From the NCBI RefSeq assembly GCF_009928525.1, contig NZ_JAABOK010000010.1, forward strand, positions 124,001-188,000: DNA of 64,000 nucleotides, given 5' to 3'. Under the pieces are notes generated by a model, which worked only from the letters and a program-made list of their open reading frames with translations, was not told the origin of the DNA and made no database searches. A program made the translations under genes and the position numbers. Source of the stretch: Chitinophaga solisilvae. GTDB lineage: Bacteria; Bacteroidota; Bacteroidia; Chitinophagales; Chitinophagaceae. This document shows positions 1 to 8,852 of the stretch, piece by piece. Every line of letters starts with the position of its first letter. Positions within the stretch are counted from its first letter, which is position 1.

Positions 1-68
1 AATTCAAATATCTTGCTGACGGTACTTTTGCCGGAGCCGATGCCTCCGGTGATTCCAATCTTTAACAT
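1..68 (-). CDS. coaE: Dephospho-CoA kinase, N-terminal fragment (cut by window edge)
   Basis: Only the first 22 codons are in the window; the ATG is at 66-68 and the rest lies beyond base 1. The peptide opens MLKIGITGGIGSGKSTVSK, a Walker A P-loop (GGIGSGKST) in the form typical of CoaE, which phosphorylates dephospho-CoA at the 3' ribose hydroxyl in the last step of CoA synthesis. In many Bacteroidota coaE follows nusB-yajC. Here yajC and nusB lie on the same strand 4 kb away, separated by two genes on the opposite strand, which supports the call. Another P-loop kinase cannot be fully excluded from so short a stretch. Confidence 0.8.
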   Translation of the reverse strand, partial: MLKIGITGGIGSGKSTVSKIFE

Positions 69-405
69 ACCCCAAGTTAAGGGTTTACCGTAAAACGGAG
101 AAGAAATAAGATGACTATCTTAGTTGAGCATATTTGTGCCGGTGCAGTACTGCTTAACATGTATTTAACGGCAACTTTATCCGGGGATGCTGATGTTTGT
201 GAATTGAAAAACCTGCATGCTGAATCTGACCGGAATCTGTTGCCTGCAAATTTTTGCAGATAATGATCCGTGCAACCGGCGTGAACTTTTAAATTACCTG
301 AACGGGTGGCAGCATCAAAGGCAAAGCTCGTATATATCCTGAGCGGGACAATAAGCTGTAATTATCAGAAACCCTCATCAACAATTAACCAACCCCCGAG
401 ATTAA
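69..405. other. Divergent intergenic region, coaE / histidine kinase
   Basis: This 337-base gap separates two divergent genes, so it should hold both promoters. I see no perfect TAnnTTTG element, no strong hairpin and no convincing open frame. The closest promoter-like string is CATATTTG near 128-135, one base off the consensus. Confidence 0.4.
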
Positions 406-2199
406 ATGAAGCGCTTCATCAACATTATTTTACGGATCTGTGAGGGAACGAAAGATAGCATCAATACCCTTTTACGGATGGGGATTGATAAAGAAGATAG
501 TTCAGAACTGCAGAAGGCCGTGTGCCTTATCAATACCCTGGCTTTCTGGACAGCGGTGCTGGTGATGACCGTCGGGTATTTTCTGTTCCTGCTCACGGGG
601 GCCGTCCTGGTCCTGTCTGCGGTTCTGCTGGAAGTACTGGCCTTCAGCGGCGTAATTATGCTGAACCGCTACCGGAAACACCGGCTGGCAGCCCGTTTTA
701 TCCTGCTGATTCACTGTGCGCTGGCCATTTACTTTGGCACCATCCTGGGAAATGTAATGCAGCCGGAACTGCTGACGGTTGTCTGGATGGCCATTTTCCT
801 GCTGGCCTTTTTTATCGGGGGAGGTTATTTCTTTTATGGCAGCCGTAATGTAAAATACCTGGGTCTGTTGTTATCCATGATTGTCTTTGTAGTGCTGCAG
901 CTGAATGATTATTACAGGATGATAACGCCGGTGTATATACGCCCTGAATATCTGAACATCGGAAAAATCAGCTGCTGCATCGGGATGATGGCGCTGATGT
1001 ATTTCGTCAGCATTTGTATCATCAATCAGAATGATGCCTTTAAGGCGGAGAACAGGCAGCTGCTGGCCCGGCTGGAGGCGGCCAATGAAGCCAAAACCGT
1101 ATGGGTGAATGAATACAGCCATGAAATCCGGATTCCGTTAAATACCCTGATCGGTATGGCACAGATCATTCATTCCAATATTGATAAAATTGCCGATAAG
1201 GAAATTATCAGGGATATTGAAGAATTGAATAAAGCCGGACTGCTGGCCAGGGAGATCATCAACAATATCCTGGATATGGCCAAGATAGAAGCCGGTAAAG
1301 ACGATCCCCGGATGGAAGCCGTGCAGCTGAAAGATATCCTGAACAGAAGCATGTCCATGAACCGGTATATGACCCAGGTTAAAGGCATTACCATCGGGAT
1401 AGACTACGATCATCATATTCCCCGGTACATCCTGACAGACCAGATCTTTCTGCAGAAGATCATCAACAACCTGGTGTCCAATGCCCTGAAATTCTCACCG
1501 GATGGAACCGGCGTGCTGATTACCGTAGCCATTTTAAAAGGTTGTATTCACTTTACCATCAGGAATACAGGCAGCATATCTCCCGAAAAAGTTACCTGTA
1601 TGATAGAAGCCTTTGAATCGGAACGGAATAAAACCTTTTCCGGTACCGGCCTGGGGTTATCTATCGCCCGGAAGCTGGTGGAAAAACTGGGTGGTAGTTT
1701 AAAAATCCAGTCGAGAGACAACTTTGTGTTCGTCTCCTTCGATATCCCCCTGCAGGCCGGCATCAGAACAGCAGAGGAGAAGGAGATAGGGCTGATCCGC
1801 GACCGGCTTTTTGAAGGGTTGAAGGTACTGATTATGGAAGATGATGCTATTTTTCAGCGGGTATATCAGCGTTGGTGCGACCGCGTAGGACTTGCCTGTC
1901 TTATTGTTAACAATGGCATAGAAGGGATAGAAGCGCTGCAGACATTTACGCCTGATTTTATTATCTGTGATGATCATATGCCCCGCATGATGGGAACAGA
2001 TGTGCTGAAGGCTATCAGGAACATGCCCGATAAGGCCGGCATACCGGTTTTTATGGTTACTGCCGATGCATTTGGTATCGGGGGCGACCGCTTTATGAAG
2101 GAGGGCGCCGCTATTCAGCTGGCGAAGCCATTAAGGATTGATGATTTAAATGCCATGGTATTGCAGTATGTGCCCGTTAATCCCCTGAAAGAGAGCTGA
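406..2199 (+). CDS. Hybrid sensor histidine kinase with C-terminal receiver domain
   Basis: This is a 597-residue membrane-bound hybrid kinase. About six hydrophobic segments lie between residues 40 and 208, followed by a short coiled linker. The H-box is SHEIRIPL with His239 as predicted phosphorylation site. The N-box is NNLVSNALKF (about 354-363) and the G-box GTGLGLSIARKL (about 413-424). A receiver domain fills 470-590, with acidic pair E478/D479, phospho-acceptor D522 in D-D-H-M-P, T552 and K574 (AKP). There is no PAS or periplasmic sensor domain, so the input is probably sensed in or at the membrane. No separate response regulator or Hpt gene is adjacent. It stands alone between coaE and the peptide transporter, and its signal is unknown. 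Confidence 0.93.
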   Translation: MKRFINIILRICEGTKDSINTLLRMGIDKEDSSELQKAVCLINTLAFWTAVLVMTVGYFLFLLTGAVLVLSAVLLEVLAFSGVIMLNRYRKHRLAARFILLIHCALAIYFGTILGNVMQPELLTVVWMAIFLLAFFIGGGYFFYGSRNVKYLGLLLSMIVFVVLQLNDYYRMITPVYIRPEYLNIGKISCCIGMMALMYFVSICIINQNDAFKAENRQLLARLEAANEAKTVWVNEYSHEIRIPLNTLIGMAQIIHSNIDKIADKEIIRDIEELNKAGLLAREIINNILDMAKIEAGKDDPRMEAVQLKDILNRSMSMNRYMTQVKGITIGIDYDHHIPRYILTDQIFLQKIINNLVSNALKFSPDGTGVLITVAILKGCIHFTIRNTGSISPEKVTCMIEAFESERNKTFSGTGLGLSIARKLVEKLGGSLKIQSRDNFVFVSFDIPLQAGIRTAEEKEIGLIRDRLFEGLKVLIMEDDAIFQRVYQRWCDRVGLACLIVNNGIEGIEALQTFTPDFIICDDHMPRMMGTDVLKAIRNMPDKAGIPVFMVTADAFGIGGDRFMKEGAAIQLAKPLRIDDLNAMVLQYVPVNPLKES

Positions 2200-2335
2200 C
2201 CGGCAGGAGTCAGAATGGCCTCTCATCATTTTTCCTGTTGCAAATGCCTCCGATTCACAATGTTTAGCATATTTTAGCAGTTTGGCTGTAGCCTTCGGAG
2301 CGTAACCTGTACCACAAACTGACGATTAATTTAAT

Positions 2336-3976
2336 ATGCAAACACCACGTAAACATCCGGCAGCATTGCCTTTCCTGTTCCTTTCCGAAATGTGGGAGCG
2401 ATTCGGGTTTTATCTGATTCTGGGAATTTTCCAGTTATACCTGACTGATACCGCGAAAGGGGGCTGGGGAATGGACCGCGCCACAGCGGCCGATATCTTC
2501 GGTACCTTCATCGCTTTTGTGTACCTGACTCCCTTCCTGGGCGGCCTGCTGGCGGACCGTAAGCTGGGCTACAGCAAATCCATTATCATCGGGGGAATCC
2601 TGATGGGAATAGGGTATATAGGACTGGCCGTACATAACCTGACCGTATTTTACCTGTCGCTGGCACTGATCTGTATCGGTAACGGCTTTTTCAAACCGAA
2701 CATATCCACCTTGCTGGGCAATGTTTATAATGATGATAACTATCGCAGCCGGAAAGATACCGGGTACAATATCTTCTACATGGGTATCAACATTGGTGCA
2801 TTTATCTGTAATTTCTTTGCGGCCTTCCTGCGCAATACCATAGGATGGGGAGCAGCCTTTATTGCCGCAGGAATTGGCATGTTCCTGGGGGTGTTGATTT
2901 TTGTTATCGGGATGAAGCATTACCGCCATGCCGATGTACGCAAGCCCGAACAGCCTGGAGATATGCCGCTGAGCAGAATATTCTCCGTGGTGTTCCTGCC
3001 GGCCATTGTGGTAGGGCTGGGCGCCTGGTTTATTCCGGGTAATATCTTCGGTTCTGATTCCACAGATGCCTTCATCTTCGCCTGTATACCTATTCTGTTC
3101 TTCTTTGTATCATTGCTGGTAAAGGCGGACTCCAAGGATCGCAAGCCCATAGCGGCACTGCTGGCAATCTTTGCGGTATCTATCGTATTCTGGGCAGTAT
3201 TCAAACAGAATGGTACAGCATTGACTACCTGGGCGCAGTATTATACGGACAGGGAGATACCCGCCGTCATAGAGCAGCCTGCGCAGCAGCTGTACCTGGT
3301 GGAAACAATACAGAACAGGCCGGACTCCGTAACCGCCTTTGACAGCGAATTCCGCGTTATCCGGGATGATGCGGGCAAGCCGGTGAAGGTTTGGGATAAA
3401 GTGCCTTATTTTAAGAACATAGCGCCGGAGAAGATGCCGGCAGAAGGAAGCACCATTCATCTGTATAATACCGAGTTATTCCAGTCCATCAATCCGTTTT
3501 TCGTTATTACGCTGACACCGCTGATAGTGGCGTTCTTTGCGTTGCTGCGCCGCCGCAACCGGGAACCGTCTACCCCGTCAAAGATAGCCTGGGGGCTGTT
3601 AATATCCGCGTTGTCCACCCTGATGATGGTAGGAGCGGTGTATGTGAGTACCAATGGAGCTGTGAAGGCATCGCCCTGGTGGCTGATCGGTTGTTACGGC
3701 GTCATCACGGTAGGAGAGCTGTTCCTGAGCCCGATGGGCCTTTCCCTGGTATCCAAGCTGAGTCCGGCCCGTATCACCTCGCTGATGATGGGAGGCTGGT
3801 TTCTGGCTACTTCTATTGGGAATAAGCTGTCCGGTATACTGGCTACGTTATGGGATACCTACGATAACAAGGCCAACTATTTTCTGGTAAACTGCTTACT
3901 GCTGGGAAGTGCGGCGGCGCTGATCTTCCTGATGCTGCGGTGGCTGAACCGGATATTTAAGGAGTATGCGAAGTAA
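2336..3976 (+). CDS. POT/PTR-family proton-coupled peptide transporter
   Basis: This 546-residue inner-membrane transporter of the major facilitator superfamily should import di- and tripeptides with protons. The family signature E-x-x-E-R (SEMWERFGFY, about residues 18-27) sits in the first membrane helix. The conserved stretch around GNGFFKPNISTLLG (about 115-128) is also POT-like. About 14 helices are expected. A hydrophilic segment at about 300-380 (AQYYTDREIP to the LFQSINP region) is a long insertion between helices, common in Bacteroidota members. The gene is followed by a bidirectional hairpin shared with yajC. It may be monocistronic, because the kinase upstream ends 136 bases away. 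Confidence 0.92.
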   Translation: MQTPRKHPAALPFLFLSEMWERFGFYLILGIFQLYLTDTAKGGWGMDRATAADIFGTFIAFVYLTPFLGGLLADRKLGYSKSIIIGGILMGIGYIGLAVHNLTVFYLSLALICIGNGFFKPNISTLLGNVYNDDNYRSRKDTGYNIFYMGINIGAFICNFFAAFLRNTIGWGAAFIAAGIGMFLGVLIFVIGMKHYRHADVRKPEQPGDMPLSRIFSVVFLPAIVVGLGAWFIPGNIFGSDSTDAFIFACIPILFFFVSLLVKADSKDRKPIAALLAIFAVSIVFWAVFKQNGTALTTWAQYYTDREIPAVIEQPAQQLYLVETIQNRPDSVTAFDSEFRVIRDDAGKPVKVWDKVPYFKNIAPEKMPAEGSTIHLYNTELFQSINPFFVITLTPLIVAFFALLRRRNREPSTPSKIAWGLLISALSTLMMVGAVYVSTNGAVKASPWWLIGCYGVITVGELFLSPMGLSLVSKLSPARITSLMMGGWFLATSIGNKLSGILATLWDTYDNKANYFLVNCLLLGSAAALIFLMLRWLNRIFKEYAK

Positions 3977-3983
3977 CTGACAT

Positions 3984-4011
3984 AAAAAAAGGAGGCCATT
4001 GGCCTCCTTTT
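3984..4011. terminator. Bidirectional terminator between peptide transporter and yajC
   Basis: An A-run is followed by AGGAGGCCA/TGGCCTCCT as a near-uninterrupted stem with a minimal loop, then a T-run. A- and T-tracts on both sides let it stop transcription from either convergent gene. Confidence 0.85.
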
Positions 4012-4031
4012 CTATATAAGATCAATAAAGT

Positions 4032-4361
4032 CTAGGCTTTATTCTGTGCTGTTGTATATTCCATGCTGATAGCAGAACGTTCGATAGTGAAGTTGGTGCC
4101 TGGGCTTACTTCCATCAGAACGGTATTGTTATCATTCATTTTTTTCACTTTACCGTGAATACCGGCAATAGTAACAATTTTATCGCCTTCTTTCAGGTTG
4201 TCAATAAACTGTTTCTGCAGTTTGGCTTTTTTAGTCTGGGGGCGGATCATAAAGAGCCACATTACCAGGATCATACCGCCAAAAAACAGGATGGAAACCA
4301 CAGGACTACCGCCTTGACCACCTTGCGGGGCCCCCATCAATAAAATGTTCAGAATGTTCAT
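4032..4361 (-). CDS. yajC: Preprotein translocase subunit YajC
   Basis: This is a 109-residue YajC, the small accessory subunit of the SecDF-YajC complex that assists Sec-dependent export. The N-terminal part holds one membrane helix (about residues 21-41, ending in MWLFMIRPQTKK). The R-P-Q-x-K-x-x-K motif and the soluble domain with LKEGDKIVTIAGIHGKV (about 74-90) are the family hallmarks. It lies 30 bases downstream of the DUF1573 lipoprotein gene and probably shares a transcript with it and nusB. Confidence 0.95.
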   Translation of the reverse strand: MNILNILLMGAPQGGQGGSPVVSILFFGGMILVMWLFMIRPQTKKAKLQKQFIDNLKEGDKIVTIAGIHGKVKKMNDNNTVLMEVSPGTNFTIERSAISMEYTTAQNKA

Positions 4362-4391
4362 TTATACTTGATTTAAGAGTTTAAGTAAAAG

Positions 4392-4844
4392 TTATTTAGT
4401 GATAATATTACACTGGATTTTAGGACCTACCACATATCCGTTGCCATCGTTAACTTTGATGGATATTTCCTTTTCTGTGTAACCGGATTTCCCGTTACTG
4501 TCGAAAATCACTTTCATGAATCCGGATTCTCCTGGTTTTATCGGTGCTTTCGGCCATTCCGGTACAGTGCATCCGCAGCTGGAGATGGCGTCTTCAATCA
4601 ATAATTCCTTGTTGCCGGTATTCGTGAATTTGAAGGAATATTCCACTTTTTCGCCCTGTGTAATTTCTCCGAAGTTATGCACCTTTTCTTCAAAAGAGAG
4701 CACGCCTTTTTTACCGGGATCGTTATTGCCAGCGGGCTGCTGGTTGTTAACGGTGTTGTTACTGGTTTCCTGCGCCGGCTTGTTATTATTGCAGGCAGCG
4801 AGGAAGAGGGAAGCACAGGTAAGGAAACAAAGGAATCTTTTCAT
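4392..4844 (-). CDS. DUF1573-domain lipoprotein
   Basis: A 150-residue predicted lipoprotein. The signal peptide ends in a lipobox, SLFLAAC, with Cys18 as the lipidated residue, followed by a low-complexity Asn/Gln-rich linker. The rest is a DUF1573 immunoglobulin-like domain, recognised by HNFGEITQGEKVEYSFKFTN and the S-C-G-C-T-V-P-E-W motif. It should sit on the periplasmic face of a membrane; its biochemical role is not known. nusB lies 36 bases upstream and yajC 30 bases downstream, an order often conserved in Bacteroidota. Confidence 0.88.
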   Translation of the reverse strand: MKRFLCFLTCASLFLAACNNNKPAQETSNNTVNNQQPAGNNDPGKKGVLSFEEKVHNFGEITQGEKVEYSFKFTNTGNKELLIEDAISSCGCTVPEWPKAPIKPGESGFMKVIFDSNGKSGYTEKEISIKVNDGNGYVVGPKIQCNIITK

Positions 4845-4880
4845 ATGTTTAGCATTTTGCCATAAAAATAATCCTTTCCG

Positions 4881-5810
4881 TTATTTTTTCGGACGGTCCT
4901 GTTTTTGTACCAGCTCTTCCTTTTCCAGGTCTTTCAGGATATTATCCAGGATACCGTTGATGAACTGGCCGCTTTGCGGTGTGCTGTAGGCTTTGGCCAG
5001 GTCGATGTATTCGTTGATGGTTACTTTGGTCGGAATGGTCGGGAAATAAAGGAATTCGCAGACACCCATTTCCATCAGTAACATATCCACGGCGGCGATG
5101 CGCTCCGGATCCCAGTTCTGCAGTTTAGGCTTGATGAGTTCCAGGCAGTATTCTTTTTTGTCGATTACTGTCAGCATCAGTTCTTTGGCATAATCCAGCT
5201 TCTCCTTGCTGATGAGCTGGAGGAAGTTGAACAGCTGCGGTTTGTTGAAGTAGTTGCTGATGAGGATGGTCATCATCTCTTCATCATCGCTCCAGTGCAG
5301 GAAGGTATCTTCCATATGCTGCAGGAACAGCTCACTTTTAGCCAGTATCTCTTTATAGATGTACTCCAGTATTTCCTTTTCACCTGCTTTGGAGCGGCCT
5401 TGCTCCGCGATATAGGCTTTATAGACATCGGTGGCCACCAGTTGGTTATACAGCTTCCGGGTCAGATCTGTATCAACCAGCTGACGCATTTTCCACTGTT
5501 CCAGGTTAACCTGAAAACCCTTGTCATTTTTAATCTGATAAATGAATTCGTTTCCTGCGATTTTTGTGTTCACCGACAGGTCCTCGGCGGAGGGTAAATG
5601 TTTGGAAGCACGGGATTGAGCATCAATTTCCGCGTACTGAGCTACCTGAACTACCGAATAAAGTAAGTAGGTAAAGATCTGGCAGGTCTGATCCAGCTTT
5701 TCATTTAAAAGCCTGGTAGCCGTGCCCGGCTTAATATTGCTTTGCTCCATCGTTTCCAGGGCATACAGTGTTTGCATCACTTTAACCCGGATATTTCTTC
5801 TACTGATCAT
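4881..5810 (-). CDS. nusB: Transcription antitermination factor NusB
   Basis: The product has 309 residues, about twice the length of proteobacterial NusB. The long form is usual in Bacteroidota: an N-terminal helical half (MISRRNIRVKVMQTLYALE) is followed by a C-terminal half that carries the NusB signature (AAVDMLLMEMGVCEFLYF, then TKVTINEYIDLAKAYSTPQSG). The role inferred from the family is binding boxA RNA with NusE/S10 for rRNA antitermination. It is probably first in a nusB-DUF1573-yajC operon. The upstream spacer toward groES holds a long inverted repeat. Confidence 0.92.
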   Translation of the reverse strand: MISRRNIRVKVMQTLYALETMEQSNIKPGTATRLLNEKLDQTCQIFTYLLYSVVQVAQYAEIDAQSRASKHLPSAEDLSVNTKIAGNEFIYQIKNDKGFQVNLEQWKMRQLVDTDLTRKLYNQLVATDVYKAYIAEQGRSKAGEKEILEYIYKEILAKSELFLQHMEDTFLHWSDDEEMMTILISNYFNKPQLFNFLQLISKEKLDYAKELMLTVIDKKEYCLELIKPKLQNWDPERIAAVDMLLMEMGVCEFLYFPTIPTKVTINEYIDLAKAYSTPQSGQFINGILDNILKDLEKEELVQKQDRPKK

Positions 5811-5866
5811 CGTATAAAAAAGAACTGGTATAAGTGCGCAAAACTAGACAAAAAATCTGAGAATCC

Positions 5867-6046
5867 GGTTATTTGAGATTTGGTTATTTGAGATTTGTTT
5901 TTCATGTATAGCCCTGACAAGACCGCCCCCGGCCTTTTGAGCAGGCCGGTCGCAATGCGTAAAGTCTGTAATCCGGCATTTCTTCAGGAACCTCCGACAG
6001 AAAGGCAAATCTCAAATAACCAAATAACCAAATAACCAAATAAACC
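5867..6046. repeat. Inverted repeat element A1 (class A arms) in the nusB/groES divergent spacer
   Basis: Two tandem copies of GGTTATTTGAGATTT run from 5867 to 5897. The right arm from 6006 begins with the exact reverse complement CAAATCTCAAATAACC (6006-6021 pairs with 5882-5897) and continues with AAATAACC units to 6046. The 108-base interior contains a second GC-rich hairpin (GGCC..GGCC around 5932-5952). This is the only member of the family found between two gene starts rather than after a stop codon. Confidence 0.8.
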
Positions 6047-6218
6047 CCGTCTTAAAATGGAATCTGTCATTTTTTCCTGTACCTTGTCATGATTTGTCAG
6101 TGATAATGGCCTGCAGTACATTTACAATCTGCAAATTTGACCATAAAAGCCCGTTGGCACAATTCTCGTGGGCAAGATGCAAATTTGAAATCAACTACTT
6201 CTTTAAATAAAAACTACT

Positions 6219-6500
6219 ATGGCTAAGAAATTAAGTATTAAACCTTTAGCTGACAGGGTAATCGTGAAACCTGCAGCAGCAGAAGAGAAAACAGCTGGTG
6301 GTATCATTATCCCCGATACTGCAAAAGAAAAACCCGTTAGAGGCACCGTGGTGGCCGCCGGTCCTGGTAAAAAAGATGAGCCTGTCACCGTTAAAGTTGG
6401 CGATACCGTGCTGTATGGCAAATACTCCGGTCAGGAACTGCCTATCGATGGCGAAGATTTTCTGATCATGAGAGAGTCTGATATCCTGGCTATCGTATAA
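6219..6500 (+). CDS. groES: Co-chaperonin GroES
   Basis: This 93-residue protein is the heptameric lid of the GroEL folding chamber. The N-terminal KPLADRVIVKPAAAEEKT, the mobile-loop glycine segment (TAGGIIIPDTAKEKP) and the roof/C-terminal DTVLYGKYSGQE are classic. groEL follows after 53 bases in the same direction. I looked for a CIRCE operator (TTAGCACTC-N9-GAGTGCTAA) in the 170 bases upstream and saw none, so heat control probably uses another mechanism. Confidence 0.98.
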   Translation: MAKKLSIKPLADRVIVKPAAAEEKTAGGIIIPDTAKEKPVRGTVVAAGPGKKDEPVTVKVGDTVLYGKYSGQELPIDGEDFLIMRESDILAIV

Positions 6501-6553
6501 TGATAACGGAAGTATTGTATTAAACTAACTTGTAAATATTCAACTGAGAAATC

Positions 6554-8191
6554 ATGGCGAAACAATTATTCTTCAATATAGAAGCCCGCAACAGAATGAA
6601 AAAGGGTGTAGATACCCTGGCAGATGCGGTTAAAGTTACCCTCGGTCCTAAAGGCCGTAACGTAGTGATCGAGAAAAAATTCGGCGCTCCCGGTGTAACT
6701 AAAGACGGTGTTACTGTTGCAAAAGAAATCGAACTGGAAGACGCTATCGAAAATATGGGCGCACAGATGGTGAAAGAAGTAGCATCCAAAACTGCTGACC
6801 TGGCAGGTGACGGTACTACCACTGCAACCGTACTGGCACAGGCTATCATCGGCGAAGGCCTGAAAAACGTAGCTGCAGGCGCTAACCCGATGGATCTGAA
6901 ACGTGGTATCGACAAAGCTGTTAAAGCAATCGTTGAAAACCTGAGAAAACAATCCGAAAAAGTTGGTAACGATAACAAGAAAATCGAACAGGTTGCTTCT
7001 ATCTCCGCCAACAACGACTCCGAAATTGGTAAACTGATCGCTGAAGCGATGAAAAAAGTAACCAAAGATGGCGTTATCACTGTAGAAGAAGCTAAAGGTA
7101 CCGACACTACTGTAGAAGTAGTAGAAGGTATGCAGTTCGACCGCGGTTACCTGTCTCCCTACTTCATCACCAACAGCGAAAAAATGCAGGCTGAACTGCA
7201 GAATCCCTACATCCTGATCTACGATAAAAAGATCAGCACCATGAAGGATATCCTGCACATCCTGGAAAAAGTAGCTCAGCAGGGCGCTCCGCTGGTAATC
7301 ATCTCCGAAGATCTGGAAGGTGAAGCACTGGCTACCCTCGTGGTTAACAAACTGCGCGGTACCCTGAAAGTTGCTGCTGTAAAAGCTCCTGGCTTCGGCG
7401 ACAGAAGAAAGGATATGCTGCAGGACATCGCTACCCTCACCGGTGGTATCGTTATCAGCGAAGAACAAGGTTACAAACTGGAAAATGCTGACCTGACCTA
7501 CCTCGGTAAAGCTGAATCCATCACTATCGATAAAGACAATACCACCATCGTTGGCGGTAAAGGTCAGAAAAAAGATATCCAGGGCCGTATCGGTCAGATC
7601 AAAGCCCAGATCGAAGTAACTACTTCCGATTACGACCGCGAAAAATTACAGGAACGCCTGGCTAAATTAAGCGGTGGTGTGGCTGTACTGTACGTTGGTG
7701 CTGCTACTGAAGTGGAAATGAAAGAGAAGAAAGATCGCGTTGACGATGCTTTACACGCTACCCGCGCTGCCGTTGAAGAAGGTATCGTTCCTGGTGGTGG
7801 TGTGGCTTACATCCGCGCTATCGAATCCCTGGATAAACTGAAAGGTGAAAACGAAGACGAACAAACCGGTATCGCTATCGTTAAACGCGCTATCGAAGAA
7901 CCTCTCCGCCAGATCACTGCCAACGCAGGTATCGAAGGTTCCATCGTAGTACAGAAAGTGAAAGAAGGTAAAGGCGACTTCGGTTTCAACGCCCGCACTG
8001 AAGTTTACGAAAAAATGCTGGCTGCCGGTGTAATCGATCCTACCAAAGTTAGCCGCGTAGCACTGGAAAATGCTGCATCCATCGCTGGTATGCTGCTGAC
8101 CACAGAATGCGTTATCGCTGACAAACCAGAACCTAAATCTGCTGCTCCTGCTATGCCAGGCGGTGGTCATGGTATGGGTATGGACTACTAA
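6554..8191 (+). CDS. groEL: Chaperonin GroEL
   Basis: The 545-residue product is a full-length GroEL, which forms the double-ring ATP-driven folding chamber. The sequence shows the ATP-binding LGPKGRNVVIEK (about 31-42), the DGTTTATVLAQ loop (about 87-97), the class I chaperonin signature AAVEEGIVPGGG (about 404-415) and a short Gly/Met tail (PGGGHGMGMDY). Codon use in this gene is noticeably more biased than in its neighbours, as expected for a very highly expressed gene. It is co-transcribed with groES and followed by a strong terminator. Confidence 0.98.
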   Translation: MAKQLFFNIEARNRMKKGVDTLADAVKVTLGPKGRNVVIEKKFGAPGVTKDGVTVAKEIELEDAIENMGAQMVKEVASKTADLAGDGTTTATVLAQAIIGEGLKNVAAGANPMDLKRGIDKAVKAIVENLRKQSEKVGNDNKKIEQVASISANNDSEIGKLIAEAMKKVTKDGVITVEEAKGTDTTVEVVEGMQFDRGYLSPYFITNSEKMQAELQNPYILIYDKKISTMKDILHILEKVAQQGAPLVIISEDLEGEALATLVVNKLRGTLKVAAVKAPGFGDRRKDMLQDIATLTGGIVISEEQGYKLENADLTYLGKAESITIDKDNTTIVGGKGQKKDIQGRIGQIKAQIEVTTSDYDREKLQERLAKLSGGVAVLYVGAATEVEMKEKKDRVDDALHATRAAVEEGIVPGGGVAYIRAIESLDKLKGENEDEQTGIAIVKRAIEEPLRQITANAGIEGSIVVQKVKEGKGDFGFNARTEVYEKMLAAGVIDPTKVSRVALENAASIAGMLLTTECVIADKPEPKSAAPAMPGGGHGMGMDY

Positions 8192-8210
8192 GATGTTCCG
8201 CATCAATATA

Positions 8211-8249
8211 AAAAAAACTCCTGCAGGTCCGCCTGTCAGGAGTTTTTTT
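8211..8249 (+). terminator. Rho-independent terminator after groEL
   Basis: AAAAAAACTCCTG and CAGGAGTTTTTTT pair perfectly around a short inner AGG/CCT stem, ending in a T-run 20 bases after the groEL stop region. Confidence 0.9.
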
Positions 8250-8329
8250 ATAGGGAACCAGCTTCCTGCTGTAACTTTACGCAGCACAAACCCGTTAAAC
8301 AACCGGAAATGTGACATAAATTACTGCAG

Positions 8330-8815
8330 ATGAAATTAATGCTAAAAATACCGGTTGCCTGCCTGCTCCTGTTCATGTTTGCCTGCACCAAAACGAATGA
8401 TTCCCTGGAATTACTCTCCAGACAGGCCGGCGGACCCAACTCAGAGATTGAAAGCTATCTCTTCGCCCACAACGAAGCAGCGCTCCGCGACCCCTCCGGC
8501 ATATACTACAGAATACTGACACCAGGCGACAGCCTGCATTTCGTCAAATCCAACTCCGTGGTATATGTCAACTATCTCAACAAACTTACCAACGGACAAA
8601 TTGTTTCCTCCTCCTTCGATGTTACCAACTTCGACGGCAGAGAACTGAAAGATCATATTCCCGGCTGGCAGATCGGGCTGACCAAAATCTCCAAAGGCGG
8701 TAAAATAAGACTGTTCATCCCTCCCGTACTCGCATACGGATCCATGGGAGTACCCGACATTATTCCGCCCAACGCCGTCCTCATCTCTGATGTGGAACTG
8801 GTAGATTTCAAGTAA
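8330..8815 (+). CDS. FKBP-type peptidyl-prolyl isomerase lipoprotein (first of two)
   Basis: A 161-residue lipoprotein with lipobox LFMFAC (Cys19) and one FKBP domain over the C-terminal 100 residues. Family features are the VVYVNYLNKLTNGQIVSSSFD strand region, the G-W-Q-I-G-L segment and the K-x-G-G-K-I-R-L-F-I-P-P-x-L-A-Y-G motif. FKBPs catalyse cis-trans isomerisation of X-Pro bonds, so this copy probably helps fold proteins in the periplasm or at the cell surface. Its active-site segment (PPVLAYGSMGVPDIIPPNA) looks intact. The second homologue starts 37 bases downstream, suggesting a tandem duplication in one operon. Confidence 0.88.
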   Translation: MKLMLKIPVACLLLFMFACTKTNDSLELLSRQAGGPNSEIESYLFAHNEAALRDPSGIYYRILTPGDSLHFVKSNSVVYVNYLNKLTNGQIVSSSFDVTNFDGRELKDHIPGWQIGLTKISKGGKIRLFIPPVLAYGSMGVPDIIPPNAVLISDVELVDFK

Positions 8816-8852
8816 CTTTTAATCTTAAAATAAAAACAACCATCATTTACGT

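Noticed and set aside
6047..6218. CIRCE heat-shock operator before groES
   Set aside because: No TTAGCACTC-N9-GAGTGCTAA or close variant; TTGGCAC near 6154 has no matching second half.
6566..7468. 300-codon open frame antisense to groEL
   Set aside because: Shadow frame in a gene with extreme codon bias.
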